From positions 258,121-322,120 of the forward strand of contig NZ_JPYO01000045.1 of assembly GCF_000757485.1 (NCBI RefSeq): a stretch of 64,000 nt of DNA. The letters are read 5' to 3'. The position numbers and the translations under genes were made by a program. The first letter of the stretch is position 1. Every line of letters begins with the position of its first letter. This document shows, piece after piece, positions 24,956 to 34,482 of the stretch. This DNA comes from Achromobacter sp. RTa (GTDB taxonomy: Bacteria; Pseudomonadota; Gammaproteobacteria; Burkholderiales; Burkholderiaceae_B). The notes below the pieces were generated by a model. The model saw only the letters and a list, made by a program, of their open reading frames with translations. It searched no databases and was not told the origin of the DNA.

Positions 24956-26254
24956 TCAGGCGGCGCGGGCGCGGACGGCGGCGTCCAGGAACTTCAGCAC
25001 GCCTTCCCAGGATTCCTGGTCGGCGCGGGCGTTGTCCTTGGGAGTGCCGCCGCTGGTGCTGATCTTGCCGGACACGGGGTGGGCGTAGACGTGTTGGGTG
25101 GTGGGCACGTACGGGAACAGGATGGAGTGCCCGCCGTTCTCGTAGTCCAGCCATTGGACCGGGTAGGGGTGCTTCACCTCTGCCAGCTTGTCCTTGACCA
25201 TCTTGGAGTACAGGCTGGACGGCCAGGAGCCGTCGTCGGTGCCGGACAGCAGGATGACGGGGCCCTGGATGTCCTCGACCTTGATGCGGGCGCGGGCCAC
25301 GGCGTCGGGGTCCTGCAGCGCGGTGAGGATGGCTTTCTCGTGGCGGTGCGGGGCAGGGCCTTCGTCGAACGGCGCCCAGGTGGCGGTGCGGTTGTTCTCC
25401 CAGACGTGAGGGATGGGCTTGCCGCCCAAGAGCCACGTGGGGCCTTCGCGGCCGATCTTGGGGTCGCAGGCGTTCTGGCCGCTGTGGACGACGGCGCCGG
25501 GCACGTAGGCGACCACGGCCGAGACTTCCTCGGGGAAGGTGGCGCCCAGAAGCAACACCAGTTCGCCGCCGCGCGACTGGCCGCTGATGGCGACGAAGTC
25601 GTGCTTGGGCTGGACCTTTTTGCGTAGCCAGCGCAGGCCGGTCTGGAAGTATTCCAGCGGGGTGTTGGAGATGTAGTCCGACAGGCCGGGCGCCTTGAAG
25701 TAGGCGAGCGCGAAGGCGGCGTAGCCGCGCGAGGCGTAGAGCGCGGCGCGTGGTTCGTTGATGCCGCCGCCCGAGCCGTTCAGGATCATGACGGCGGGGT
25801 GCGTTCCAGGCCCGGCACCGGGCGGCAGGTACAGAGTGCCGACCAGGCCTTCTTCGCGCACGTCCTGGCGCGTGACGCCCTCGGACGCCAGGCTCTGTGT
25901 GAAGCTCGCCTGGGCCTGGGCGCCGCCGGCGCGCGCCACCACGTCGGTGACCAGGGCCTCGGTCACCGGCTGGTTGAATTGCTCGCGGCTGGGCGAGTCC
26001 ACGGGACACTGCGACCAGACCAGGCCCATGGGGGCGACGCCGGCGTAGTCGCCGGACGCGGGGGCGTCCCGGCTCAGGTCGACGGTGCCGTGCGCATCCG
26101 CCACGAAGGCGGCCTGGCTTTGCCAGAGCACGCCCTTGCGGCGGGTCAGGGCGGTGATCTCCACCGTCTGGCCGGGCTGGGCGTGATCGACCCGGATGTG
26201 GCGCGGCACGTCGATCAGCGCGTCCGCGGGGGTGATGGAAAGAGTAAGGGCCAT
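24956..26254 (-). CDS. BAAT-like acyl-CoA thioesterase / acyltransferase (alpha/beta hydrolase)
   Basis: 432 residues. The N-terminal ~130 form a Bile_Hydr_Trans-like beta domain (PGQTVEITALTRRKGVLWQS). The C-terminal part is a BAAT_C hydrolase with nucleophile Ser in ISGQSRGGELVL, Asp in LLSGTDDGSW and His in NGGHSILFPY. Ser rather than Cys at the nucleophile elbow suggests hydrolysis more than amino-acid transfer. It starts three bases after the binding-protein gene and ends 20 before the CMD gene, so translation is probably coupled. The substrate is likely the compound imported by the ABC system. Confidence 0.82.
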   Translation of the reverse strand: MALTLSITPADALIDVPRHIRVDHAQPGQTVEITALTRRKGVLWQSQAAFVADAHGTVDLSRDAPASGDYAGVAPMGLVWSQCPVDSPSREQFNQPVTEALVTDVVARAGGAQAQASFTQSLASEGVTRQDVREEGLVGTLYLPPGAGPGTHPAVMILNGSGGGINEPRAALYASRGYAAFALAYFKAPGLSDYISNTPLEYFQTGLRWLRKKVQPKHDFVAISGQSRGGELVLLLGATFPEEVSAVVAYVPGAVVHSGQNACDPKIGREGPTWLLGGKPIPHVWENNRTATWAPFDEGPAPHRHEKAILTALQDPDAVARARIKVEDIQGPVILLSGTDDGSWPSSLYSKMVKDKLAEVKHPYPVQWLDYENGGHSILFPYVPTTQHVYAHPVSGKISTSGGTPKDNARADQESWEGVLKFLDAAVRARAA

Positions 26255-26257
26255 GGC

Positions 26258-27841
26258 TTATTTGCCCGCGTCTTTGCCGGAGTCCTTGGTCACCATCATG
26301 GCGGCCGTGCGGTCGCTGGTCATGGGGGTGACCTTCAGGCCCTTCTTGGTGGCCCAGATGTTCTTGTAGTGGAAGAGCGGGATGATGCCCACGTCGTCCG
26401 ACACGATCTTGACGGAGTCGCGCAGGATGGCTTCACGCTTGGCCACGTCGAATTCCGAGGTGGATTGCTCCAGCGCGGCGTCGACCTTGGGGTTGCTGTA
26501 GCGGCCCCAGTTCGAGGCGCCCAGGCCCTTCTTGGCGTCGGCCGTGGCCAGGATGTTGACCAGCGCGTAGCTGCCTTCGCCGGTGCCGTTGCCCCAGGCG
26601 AGCATGCTGACCGCGAATTCGTTTTTGTTGGCGCGGCCCGAGTACACGGCCCACGGCACCACTTCCACCTGGGTCTTCACGCCGATGCGGGTCCAGAACT
26701 GCGCCACGGCCTGGGCGGTTTCCGGGCCCTGCGGGTAGCGGTCGTTGGGCACGTGCATGGTCAGCTTGAAGCCGTCGGGGAAGCCGGCTTCGGCCAGCAG
26801 CTTCTTGGCCTGGGCGGCGTCGTTGGGGATGTCCTTGACCTCGGGGTTGTAGCCGAAGGTGCCCTTGGGCATCCACTGGTTGGCTTCGGTGGCGGCGCCT
26901 TGCAGGATGCGGTCGGCGATGGCCTTGCGGTTGATGGCCAGGTTCAGCGCCTGGCGCACGCGCACGTCCAGGAGCGGGTTCTTGTCCAGCGGCTTGCCGT
27001 TGTTGTCGGTGATGTACTGGTTGGGCGCGGGGTTGAAGCTGGGCTGCAGCAGCATGACGCGCAGGCCGTCGTACGGATAGACCGAGATATTGGACGCCTT
27101 CTGCAGCTTGGCCAGGTCGGACACCGACACCTTATCGATCACGTCCACGTCGCCGGCCAGCAGCGCGGCGGTGCGGGCGGCGGCGTTGTTGATGTAGCGG
27201 TAGTTGACCTTGTCCCAGATCTGCTTGTCGCCCCAGTAGGCGTCGTTGCGTTCCATGATGACGCGGTCGCCCGGGGTGTAGGACACGAATTTGTAGGGGC
27301 CGGTGCCGACCATGGCCTTGCCCGAGTTGTAGTCTTCGGTGGTGGATTTTTCGCCGACGTGCTTGCTGACCACGTGCACCGAGGCCAGGTTCAGCGGCAG
27401 GTCGGGGTTGGGGGCCTTGGTCTTGACGATGAGGGTCAGCGGGTCCTTGGCGCTCATCGTGTCGATGGTGCGCAGGTAACCGGCATAGGTGGCCACGCTG
27501 CCCGGCACGGCGCGCGCGCGGGTGTAGGAATAGATCAGGTCGTCGGCGGTGAAGGGCGTGCCGTCCTGCCACTTGACGCCTTCGCGCAGCTTGAATTCCC
27601 AGGTCTTGTCGTCCAGCGGCTTCCAGCTCACGGCCAGGCCCGGCTGCAGCTTGTTCCACTTGTTCTCGATCAGCAGGTCCCAGAAGTGCAGGGCCACCGA
27701 GCGGTCACCGGCGTGGTTGTTCAGCTGCGGGTCCAGGGACGACAGCGGATCGGCGAAGCCGATGGACAGGTCGTCGGCCACGGCCGCGGCCGAGGCGCCG
27801 AGGATGGCGGCGGTCAGGGTGGTGAGAATCAGGCGTTTCAT
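26258..27841 (-). CDS. ABC transporter substrate-binding protein (SBP_bac_5, peptide/nickel/opine class)
   Basis: 527 residues with a signal peptide (MKRLILTTLTAAILGASAAA, cleaved before DDLSIG). The family 5 signature region reads LREGVKWQDGTPFTADDLIY, and KAMVGTGPYKFVSY follows. Periplasmic receptor for the permeases upstream. It resembles the KPN_01854-type group that travels with flavin monooxygenases and CMD proteins, from memory. AAGGA lies eight bases before the start, and a strong hairpin (27887-27911) separates it from the ATPase gene. Confidence 0.88.
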   Translation of the reverse strand: MKRLILTTLTAAILGASAAAVADDLSIGFADPLSSLDPQLNNHAGDRSVALHFWDLLIENKWNKLQPGLAVSWKPLDDKTWEFKLREGVKWQDGTPFTADDLIYSYTRARAVPGSVATYAGYLRTIDTMSAKDPLTLIVKTKAPNPDLPLNLASVHVVSKHVGEKSTTEDYNSGKAMVGTGPYKFVSYTPGDRVIMERNDAYWGDKQIWDKVNYRYINNAAARTAALLAGDVDVIDKVSVSDLAKLQKASNISVYPYDGLRVMLLQPSFNPAPNQYITDNNGKPLDKNPLLDVRVRQALNLAINRKAIADRILQGAATEANQWMPKGTFGYNPEVKDIPNDAAQAKKLLAEAGFPDGFKLTMHVPNDRYPQGPETAQAVAQFWTRIGVKTQVEVVPWAVYSGRANKNEFAVSMLAWGNGTGEGSYALVNILATADAKKGLGASNWGRYSNPKVDAALEQSTSEFDVAKREAILRDSVKIVSDDVGIIPLFHYKNIWATKKGLKVTPMTSDRTAAMMVTKDSGKDAGK

Positions 27842-27886
27842 GTTCGGGGTCCTTGGTAAAGGGGAGAACTAGAGGTTGATCCCGGA

Positions 27887-27911
27887 GGCCGCGGCGCATG
27901 GCGCCGCGGCC
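27887..27911. repeat. GC hairpin between ATPase and binding-protein genes
   Basis: GGCCGCGGCGC (27887-27897), loop ATG, GCGCCGCGGCC (27901-27911): a perfect 11-bp stem. No T-run follows on the minus strand, so it is more likely a pause or an RNA-stability element than a full terminator. It could set the high ratio of binding protein to transporter subunits. Confidence 0.5.
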
Positions 27912-27918
27912 GGCGTGT

Positions 27919-28938
27919 TCAGGCCATGTCGTTCAGGTGACAGGCGCTCAGATGGTTGATGGCGATTCCCTTCAGCGTGGGAACCTCGGTCTTGCAGCGC
28001 GGCATCGCATGCGGACATCGCGGATGGAAATGGCAGCCGCCGGGCGGGTTCAGCGGGCTGGGGATCTCGCCCTTGATCGCGGTAAAGGTCTTGTGGCGCG
28101 ATTTCAGGCTGGGGATCTCGGCCAGCAGGGCCTGCGTGTACGGGTGGTTGGGGCGGCGGAACACTTCTTCCACCGTGGCCGTTTCCACGACGCGGCCCAG
28201 GTACATGATCACGACGCGGTCGGACAGGTGCTCGACCACGCCCAGGTCATGGCTGATGAACAGGTAGGTCAGCCCCAGGTCTTCGCGCAGGTCCATGAAA
28301 AGGTTCAGGATCTGCGCCTGGATGGACACGTCCAGCGCGGCCACGGCTTCGTCGCAAACCAGCATGGACGGCTGCACGGCCAGCGCGCGGGCAATGCCAA
28401 TGCGCTGGCGCTGGCCGCCGCTGAACTGGTGGGGATAGCGCTGGCGCAGCGCCGGGTCCAGGCCGGCGCGTTCCATCTGGGCGCTGACGTAGTCGTCGAA
28501 GTCGCCGTTGCCGACCAGCCCATGGATGCGGGCCGCTTCGCCCACGATCTCGTCCACGCGCAAACGCGGATTGAGGCTGGCGTAGGGGTCCTGGAAAATC
28601 ATCTGCACTTGCAGGCGCGCGGCATGGGCCTGGGCCGAGTTCATGTCGGCCGGGCGCACGCCGTTGATGCGGATCTCGCCGCCGGAGGGCGTCAAGAGGC
28701 CTGCGGCGATGCGGCCCAGCGTGGACTTGCCGCAGCCGGATTCGCCGACCAGGCCGACCACTTCGCCGGGCCGGACCACCAGGTCCACGTTGTCGACGGC
28801 GCGGGTGATGGCGGGCGGCTTGGACAGGCCCAGGCGCTGCATGGCGCGGCCGGCCGGGCCGACGGGGCGCTCGCCGAAACGCTTGCTGACGCCGCTCAGG
28901 TCGATGAGCGGCACGGGGGCGGAGGCGGGCGTCGTCAT
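27919..28938 (-). CDS. Peptide-type ABC transporter ATP-binding protein (DppF/OppF-like)
   Basis: 339 residues: Walker A GESGCGKST near 83, Q-loop MIFQDPYASLNP, signature FSGGQRQRIGIARAL, Walker B MLVCDEAVAALDVS and the switch His in ISHDLGVV. The C-terminal oligopeptide-transporter extension has its Cys cluster (GCHFHPRCPHAMPRC), which in some relatives binds an iron-sulphur cluster. Its GTG/ATG start overlaps the end of the partner ATPase gene by four bases. Energises import with the other ATPase. Confidence 0.9.
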   Translation of the reverse strand: MTTPASAPVPLIDLSGVSKRFGERPVGPAGRAMQRLGLSKPPAITRAVDNVDLVVRPGEVVGLVGESGCGKSTLGRIAAGLLTPSGGEIRINGVRPADMNSAQAHAARLQVQMIFQDPYASLNPRLRVDEIVGEAARIHGLVGNGDFDDYVSAQMERAGLDPALRQRYPHQFSGGQRQRIGIARALAVQPSMLVCDEAVAALDVSIQAQILNLFMDLREDLGLTYLFISHDLGVVEHLSDRVVIMYLGRVVETATVEEVFRRPNHPYTQALLAEIPSLKSRHKTFTAIKGEIPSPLNPPGGCHFHPRCPHAMPRCKTEVPTLKGIAINHLSACHLNDMA

Positions 28939-29942
28939 GCCATCACCTCGCTGGCCTGGATGGTGGGATGGAAGCAGCGCACGCGATGTCCGGGCAGGGC
29001 GTCGGTAATGGCGGGTTGCTGGCCGCAGGCGGCGGTGGCGCGCGAGCAGCGCGCCGCGAAGGCACAGCCCGCGGGCAGGTTGAGCAGGTTGGGCGTCATG
29101 CCGGGAATCTGGCGCAGGCGCTGGCCGCGCCGGTTGTTGCTGGGCAGGCTGTCGATCAGGCCCACGGTATAGGGATGCTGCGGGCGGTCCAGCACGTCGT
29201 CGACCGTGCCGTGCTCGACGATGCGGCCGGCATACATGACGGCCACGTCGTCGGCCAGCCCGGCCACCACCGACAGGTCGTGGGTGATCCAGATCAGGCT
29301 GGTGCCGTGCTGCTGCGCGAGCTTCTGCACTTCGGATAGGATCTGCGCCTGGATGGTGACGTCCAGCGCGGTGGTGGGTTCGTCGGCGATGATCAGGTCG
29401 GGCCGGTGCAGCATCGCAATCGCGATGGCCACGCGCTGGCGCATGCCGCCGGACAGCTGGTGCGGGTAGGCCAGCAGCCGTTCCTCGGGGCTGGGGATGC
29501 CCATCATGCCCAGGGTGTCGCGCGACAAGGCGCGGGCTTGCGCCGCGCTCATCTTGCTGTGGGCGCGCACGGTCTCGATCATTTGCGCGTCGACCCGCAG
29601 CACGGGGTTCAGCGTCATCATCGGATCCTGGAAGATCATGGCGATGCGGTTGCCCTGCAGCTTGCGCAGTTCGCGCGGCGCGAGCTTGGTCAGGTCGCGG
29701 CCCTGGAACAGCACTTCGCCGCCGACGATGCGGCCCGGCGCGTCGACCAGCCCCATGATGGAGAAGCCCGTGACGGACTTGCCCGAGCCGGACTCGCCGA
29801 CCAGGCCCAGGATCTTGCCGCGTTCCAGCGTGAAGGAAACGTCGTCCACGGCAGGCAGCACGCCTGCGCGGGTATGGAAGTGGGTGCGCAGGTTGCGCAC
29901 CTCCAGCGTCGGCGCGCCGGCAGTATGGCGGTCGGCGCTCAT
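28935..29942 (-). CDS. Peptide-type ABC transporter ATP-binding protein (DppD/OppD-like)
   Basis: 335 residues from ATG 29942, which overlaps the permease stop as ATGA. Walker [10 protein letters not shown]-loop [12 protein letters not shown], signature [15 protein letters not shown], Walker [14 protein letters not shown] and switch ITHDLSVV are all intact, and the C-terminal Cys-rich extension ([16 protein letters not shown]) is present. Forms the heterodimeric ATPase with the following gene. Confidence 0.9.
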   Translation of the reverse strand: MSADRHTAGAPTLEVRNLRTHFHTRAGVLPAVDDVSFTLERGKILGLVGESGSGKSVTGFSIMGLVDAPGRIVGGEVLFQGRDLTKLAPRELRKLQGNRIAMIFQDPMMTLNPVLRVDAQMIETVRAHSKMSAAQARALSRDTLGMMGIPSPEERLLAYPHQLSGGMRQRVAIAIAMLHRPDLIIADEPTTALDVTIQAQILSEVQKLAQQHGTSLIWITHDLSVVAGLADDVAVMYAGRIVEHGTVDDVLDRPQHPYTVGLIDSLPSNNRRGQRLRQIPGMTPNLLNLPAGCAFAARCSRATAACGQQPAITDALPGHRVRCFHPTIQASEVMA

Positions 29943-30856
29943 TTGTGGGTCCTCGGGTTCAATACGTCGCGCAGGCGGTCGCCCACCAGGTTGATCGCCA
30001 CGATGGTGACCAGAAGCGCGATGCCGGGATAGAAGCTGATCCAATATTCGCCGGACAGCATGGTCTGGAAGCCGTTGGAGATCAGCAGCCCCAGCGACGG
30101 TTCGGTCACGGGCACGCCCAGGCCCAGGAAGCTCAGCGTGGCTTCCAGCGTGATGGCGCGCGCGATCTGCAGCGTGCCGATGACGATGAGCGGCGGCAGG
30201 CAGTTGGGCAGGATGTGCTTCAGCATGATCCGCCAGTTGGGGATGTCCAGGCAGCGGGCGGCCTCGACGTATTCGCGGCGGCGCTCCACCAGGGCCTGGC
30301 CGCGCGCGGTGCGGGCGTAGTAGGCCCATTCCAGGATCACCAGGGTCAGCACCACGTTGCCCACGCCCTTGCCCAGGTAGGCCAGGATCATCATGGCGAC
30401 GAGGATGGACGGGAACGACAGGATCAGGTCCACCAGGCGCATGATCAGCGCGTCGACCTTGCCGCCGGCGTAGGCGGCGAGCAGGCCCAGCAGCGTGCCG
30501 ACGACGCCCGCGATGAGGGCCGAGCCCACGCCCACGACCAGGCTGATGCGCAGGCCGTACAGAATGCCCGAGAGCAGGTCGCGGCCCTGGCCGTCGGTGC
30601 CCAGCCAGTAATGGAAGGTCTCCAGGCCGTTCATGGCGCCGGGCGGCAGGCGCGCGTCCAGCACGTCGATCTGCAGCAGGTCGTACGGATTCTGCGGCGC
30701 GATCCAGGGCGCCAGCGCGGCGGCCAGGATCAGCAGCACGGATACGGCCAGGCCCAGCACCGCCGTCTTGGACGAAAGGAATTCGGCCAGGTTGCGGCGC
30801 CAGGGCGATTCGCGGCGCAGTGCGGGAGTGGGGGTAGGAGTAGAAAGGGCGCTCAT
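29939..30856 (-). CDS. ABC transporter permease (DppC-like)
   Basis: 305 residues with the OppC_N segment (LSSKTAVLGLAVSVLLILAA) and about six membrane helices. The EAA loop is visible as YVEAARCLDIPNWRIMLKHI. HYWLGTDGQGRDLLSGILYG is the DppC hallmark. Start and stop both overlap neighbours by four bases (ATGA), showing tight translational coupling. Confidence 0.9.
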   Translation of the reverse strand: MSALSTPTPTPALRRESPWRRNLAEFLSSKTAVLGLAVSVLLILAAALAPWIAPQNPYDLLQIDVLDARLPPGAMNGLETFHYWLGTDGQGRDLLSGILYGLRISLVVGVGSALIAGVVGTLLGLLAAYAGGKVDALIMRLVDLILSFPSILVAMMILAYLGKGVGNVVLTLVILEWAYYARTARGQALVERRREYVEAARCLDIPNWRIMLKHILPNCLPPLIVIGTLQIARAITLEATLSFLGLGVPVTEPSLGLLISNGFQTMLSGEYWISFYPGIALLVTIVAINLVGDRLRDVLNPRTHK

Positions 30857-31827
30857 GCCGAGGCCTCCAGCCGCACCCGCGGGTCCAGCACTTTATAAAG
30901 AATGTCCACGATCAGGTTCAGCGTCACGAACAGGAAGACCACCACGATCAGGTAGGCCACGATCACGGGGCGGTCCAGCGCGTTCAGGCTGTCCAGGATC
31001 AGCTTGCCGGCGCCGGGCCAGGCGAAGATGCTCTCGGTGACCACGGCGAAGGCGATGGTGGAGCCCAGCTCCAGGCCCAGCACCGTCACCAGCGGGATCA
31101 TGGTGTTGCGCAGCACGTGCACGCAGACCACGCGCATCGGCGACAGGCCCTTGGCGCGCGCGAACTTCACGAAGTCCTGCGGCAGCACGTCGCGCACGCC
31201 GGCGCGCGTCAGGCGGATGACCAGGGAAATCTTGAAGAGCGACAGGTTGAACGCCGGCAGGATCAGGTGGCGCCAGCCGTCGGCCGTCAGCCACGACCAC
31301 TGGAAGCCCAGGAACTCCACCGTCTCGCCGCGGCCGCTGGCCGGCAGCCAGCCCAGCGATACGCTGAAGGTCATGATCAGCATCAGGGCGATCCAGAACG
31401 TCGGCAGCGAAAAGCCCACGATGCTGCCCGCCATGATCATCTTGGAGAACCTGCCATCCGGATACAGGCCCGCGTACAGGCCCAGCGGCAGGCCCACGAC
31501 CACGGCCAGCATCATGGCGGCGATGGCCAGCTCGAAGGTGGCCGGCAGGCGCTGGATCACCAGTTCCACGGCCGGGATGTTGTAGACGAAGCTGTTGCCC
31601 AGATTGCCGTGCAGGGCGCCGTTCAGGAACGCCAGGTACTGTTCCCACAGCGGCTTGTCCAGGCCCAGTTCGGCGATGATGCGGGCGCGGTCCACCTGGT
31701 CCACGTCCTGGCCGATCAGGATGTCCACGGGGTTGCCGATGGCGTGCAGGCCCACGAAGACGATCAGCGTCATCAGGAAGACCACCACTGCGGCTTGCGC
31801 GATGCGGCGCAGCAACCAGCCGGTCAT
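30853..31827 (-). CDS. ABC transporter permease (DppB-like)
   Basis: 324 residues from ATG 31827, overlapping the monooxygenase stop by four bases. Begins MTGWLLRRIAQAAVVVFLMT and has VDQVDRARIIAELGLDKPLW, the DppB periplasmic loop, then the EAA motif FVKFARAKGLSPMRVVCVHV. Partner of the DppC-like permease. About six transmembrane helices. Confidence 0.9.
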   Translation of the reverse strand: MTGWLLRRIAQAAVVVFLMTLIVFVGLHAIGNPVDILIGQDVDQVDRARIIAELGLDKPLWEQYLAFLNGALHGNLGNSFVYNIPAVELVIQRLPATFELAIAAMMLAVVVGLPLGLYAGLYPDGRFSKMIMAGSIVGFSLPTFWIALMLIMTFSVSLGWLPASGRGETVEFLGFQWSWLTADGWRHLILPAFNLSLFKISLVIRLTRAGVRDVLPQDFVKFARAKGLSPMRVVCVHVLRNTMIPLVTVLGLELGSTIAFAVVTESIFAWPGAGKLILDSLNALDRPVIVAYLIVVVFLFVTLNLIVDILYKVLDPRVRLEASA

Positions 31828-33299
31828 TGCGCGGTCTCCGATTGCGGGGCGGAGGCGGGCGCCGGGGCCGGGACCCACTCGTCGCCGTACACCTCGGGCT
31901 CGGAGAAGGCTTCCATGTTGGCGTAGTGCGTCTCCACGTCCTCGCGGTAGAACAGGCCGGCGATGCCTTGCGCCAGGCGCTTGGCGCCCTCGCTGATGGC
32001 CGGGATGTCGCCCGAGATCGTGCCCTGCGTCAACGCGGCGGGGTACGAGAAGCAATGCACCCGGTCCAGGCCGGGACAGGCGCCTGGCGTTTTTTCCTGC
32101 AATTCGAAGACGGCGCCCAGGTCGGGCGAGTCATGCAGTTCCTGGTCTTCCTCGCCGGCCGGCGGCACGTAGCGGTCGCCCCAGGCGCGCACGTGCGGCG
32201 CCAGCGCGGCGAATTCCGGACGCGCGGTCCAGTCGATGCGGAAACCCGTGGAGAAGATCAGGAAGTCCAGCGCGAACACGCCCTTGGGCGTGGTGACGCG
32301 GATCTCGTCGTCCACCAGGGCCAGGTCCTGCACGCCGCAGCCCAGGTTGAAGCGGGCATTGGGGTGGCGCGACACGCGCAGCGTGCTGCCGCGCGGCGGC
32401 GGCACCTGGGCGGCGTTGATGTAGTGGCGGATCTTCCACTTCCATTCGTCGGGCAGCGTCAGGTGGCCGTGGGTCAGGCCGGGGTTGCCCGCGCCCTTGC
32501 CCTTGTTGACGCGAGGAATGTCGCTGCGGCGGATCAGCAGGTCCACGCTGGCGGCGCCCGCTTCCAGCGCGGTGGCCGCGCTGTCCATCGCGGAGGCGCC
32601 TGCGCCCACCACGCCCACGCGCTTGCCCGCGAGCGTGTTGTAGTCCATGACGTCGGACGAGTGCGCCCAACGGCTGCGCGGCAGCTTCTTCGCGAAATCG
32701 GGCACATAGGCGCCGCCCAGGCCGTCGCGCCCGGTCGCCAGCACCACGCGGCGCGCCAGCACCGTGCTGCGCCCGGCGGGGGATTCGATATCGAGCTGGA
32801 CCAGCTTGTCGGCGCGCGGCAGCACGGCGCGGATGCGGTGCTCGTTCCGCACGTCCAGGTTCAGCGCGCGGCGGTACCAGCGCAGGTAGTCCATCCATTG
32901 CAGGCGCGGGATCTTGTCCAGGGCTTCCCAGGCTTCGGAGCCGAACTGGGCCTCGAACCAGGCGCGGAAAGTCAGCGCGGGCAGGCCCAGCGCAGGGCCC
33001 GTCAATTGCTTGGGCGAACGCAGCGTTTCCATGCGGGCCGTGGTGGCCCAGGGGCCTTCATAGCCTTCGGGCGCCTGATCGAATATGGGCGCATTGACGC
33101 CCAGGTGCGTCAGCGACGCCGCCGCCGCCAGGCCCGCCATGCCGCCGCCGACGATGGCCACGTCCAGCACCTGCCGGCCGTCGACATACCGGGGCGTAAC
33201 CCAGTTCTTGGCGGGAATATCTAGCCACGACAGGTCTTGCCGCAGGCGCGCTTCCAGCGCTGCGAGACCTTGCGGCGGGGTGGCTACAGGCTGATTCAT
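31824..33299 (-). CDS. FAD/NAD(P)-binding monooxygenase-like protein
   Basis: 491 residues with two dinucleotide sites: VAIVGGGMAGLAAAASL near 47 for FAD and VGVVGAGASAMDSAAT near 228 for NAD(P)H, separated by LRWYRRALNL and a VVLATGRDG strand. This two-site order is that of class B flavin monooxygenases and SidA-like N-hydroxylases, though the Baeyer-Villiger fingerprint is not evident. It is the first structural gene of the importer operon and probably attacks the imported compound. ATGA overlaps link it to the regulator upstream and the permease downstream. Confidence 0.8.
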   Translation of the reverse strand: MNQPVATPPQGLAALEARLRQDLSWLDIPAKNWVTPRYVDGRQVLDVAIVGGGMAGLAAAASLTHLGVNAPIFDQAPEGYEGPWATTARMETLRSPKQLTGPALGLPALTFRAWFEAQFGSEAWEALDKIPRLQWMDYLRWYRRALNLDVRNEHRIRAVLPRADKLVQLDIESPAGRSTVLARRVVLATGRDGLGGAYVPDFAKKLPRSRWAHSSDVMDYNTLAGKRVGVVGAGASAMDSAATALEAGAASVDLLIRRSDIPRVNKGKGAGNPGLTHGHLTLPDEWKWKIRHYINAAQVPPPRGSTLRVSRHPNARFNLGCGVQDLALVDDEIRVTTPKGVFALDFLIFSTGFRIDWTARPEFAALAPHVRAWGDRYVPPAGEEDQELHDSPDLGAVFELQEKTPGACPGLDRVHCFSYPAALTQGTISGDIPAISEGAKRLAQGIAGLFYREDVETHYANMEAFSEPEVYGDEWVPAPAPASAPQSETAQ

Positions 33300-34273
33300 A
33301 TAGCAGGGGATTCCGTAAGAGGGGCGTCGTCACCGTAGATCGACTGCAATAGCGCCGAATGCTCGCAGGCGTCGTGCAGCACGAAGCCGGGCAGCAGGTC
33401 CGCCGCGGCTTGCGCCAGCGCATCCGCCATGGCCTGGCAGGCCGGCGTCAGCGTTTGCGACTGCGGGGTGATGACCCCGAAGAAAAAGGGGATGTCCAGG
33501 TCGATGGGGCGGATCGCCACGCCCGGCATGGGGGCGCCGTAGGCGGTGATCGGTTCCAGCACCGACACGCCCAGCCCGGCGCGCACGGCGGCCAGGGCGT
33601 TGACGGACGAATTGGTTTCCATGGTGCCCAGCGCCTGGGCGTTCTGCGCCAGCGCGGCGTCCAGGCGGCGGCGCAGCCGGTAAGGGTTCGCCATGGTGAT
33701 CAGGCGGCGCCCGGCCAGAGCCGCTACCGGCACGGCGGCTTGCTGCGCCAGCGGGTCGTTTTCCGGCAGCGCGGCTACGCAGGGGGCTTGCCCGATCCAG
33801 TGCACCGTCAGGCCGCGGTGCTCCAGCGGCAAGCTGGTCGCGCCCAGTTGCGCGGCGCCCGACAGCACGGCATGCACCACGCGTTCAGGCGAGGCACTGC
33901 GCAGCTGGATGCGGGCGGCGCCTACGCGGGATTCGATGCGCTTGAGCGCGTCCGGCACCAGGCCGGCCGCCAGGGCGGAGGTGGCCGCCATCAGCAGGGG
34001 CTGGGCCTGGCCGCGGGCGATCTCCTCGGCCCTGCCGCGGATCTGCTGCAGGCTGGTCAGCGCGCGTTCGACGTCGTCATACAGCAGGAAGCCTTGCTCG
34101 GTGGGCGTTACTCGCGGACCGCTGCGGGCGAACAGCGGATAGCCGATCTCGGCCTCCAGTTCCTGCAGCAATCGGCTGATCGCTGGTTGCGAGCGCCCCA
34201 GCAGCCGGCCGGCGGCAGTAACGCTGCCCGTGGACATGACGGCCGCGAAGGCCTCGAGTTGACGAAGTTCCAT
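33296..34273 (-). CDS. LysR-family regulator heading the importer/monooxygenase operon
   Basis: 325 residues; HTH in MSTGSVTAAGRLLGRSQPAI. The effector domain follows with NPYRLRRRLD and GLGVSVLEPI. Its stop overlaps the monooxygenase start (ATGA), so it is cotranscribed as first gene of a nine-gene operon. That differs from the usual divergent LysR arrangement and implies positive feedback. Similar regulators bind opines or amino acids, in line with a peptide/opine-type transporter. A perfect inverted repeat at 34348-34380 upstream is a candidate binding site. Confidence 0.85.
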   Translation of the reverse strand: MELRQLEAFAAVMSTGSVTAAGRLLGRSQPAISRLLQELEAEIGYPLFARSGPRVTPTEQGFLLYDDVERALTSLQQIRGRAEEIARGQAQPLLMAATSALAAGLVPDALKRIESRVGAARIQLRSASPERVVHAVLSGAAQLGATSLPLEHRGLTVHWIGQAPCVAALPENDPLAQQAAVPVAALAGRRLITMANPYRLRRRLDAALAQNAQALGTMETNSSVNALAAVRAGLGVSVLEPITAYGAPMPGVAIRPIDLDIPFFFGVITPQSQTLTPACQAMADALAQAAADLLPGFVLHDACEHSALLQSIYGDDAPLTESPAI

Positions 34274-34347
34274 CTGAATTGATTTATGCCAAGGACGAAT
34301 TCTTGCCCGCCAAGTATGCGCTTTGCAAATAATTAAAGAGCATAAGC

Positions 34348-34380
34348 AAATTCCCTAATGGGGTTTTCCTTAGGGAATTT
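34348..34380. promoter_or_regulatory. 11-bp perfect inverted repeat in divergent promoter region
   Basis: AAATTCCCTAA (34348-34358), 11-base spacer, TTAGGGAATTT (34370-34380). It lies 75 bases upstream of the LysR gene and 138 upstream of the receptor gene. The dyad with a T..A-flanked centre suits a LysR-type site; a bidirectional terminator is unlikely in a divergent gap. Confidence 0.5.
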
Positions 34381-34482
34381 CATAACCGTCAGTTATTTCA
34401 AGGGCTTATGCGCGGGGAGAGCGGCGGGCCGGCAGATTGAGAATTTTCTTGGGCTGGGCCCGGCCGGCCTTGGTGAAAATTA

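Noticed and set aside
23658-27859. Very long plus-strand open frames opposite the ABC/hydrolase operon
   Set aside because: They are antisense shadows of GC-rich genes, with Gly/Val/His-rich products and no motifs, while the minus strand carries clear families.
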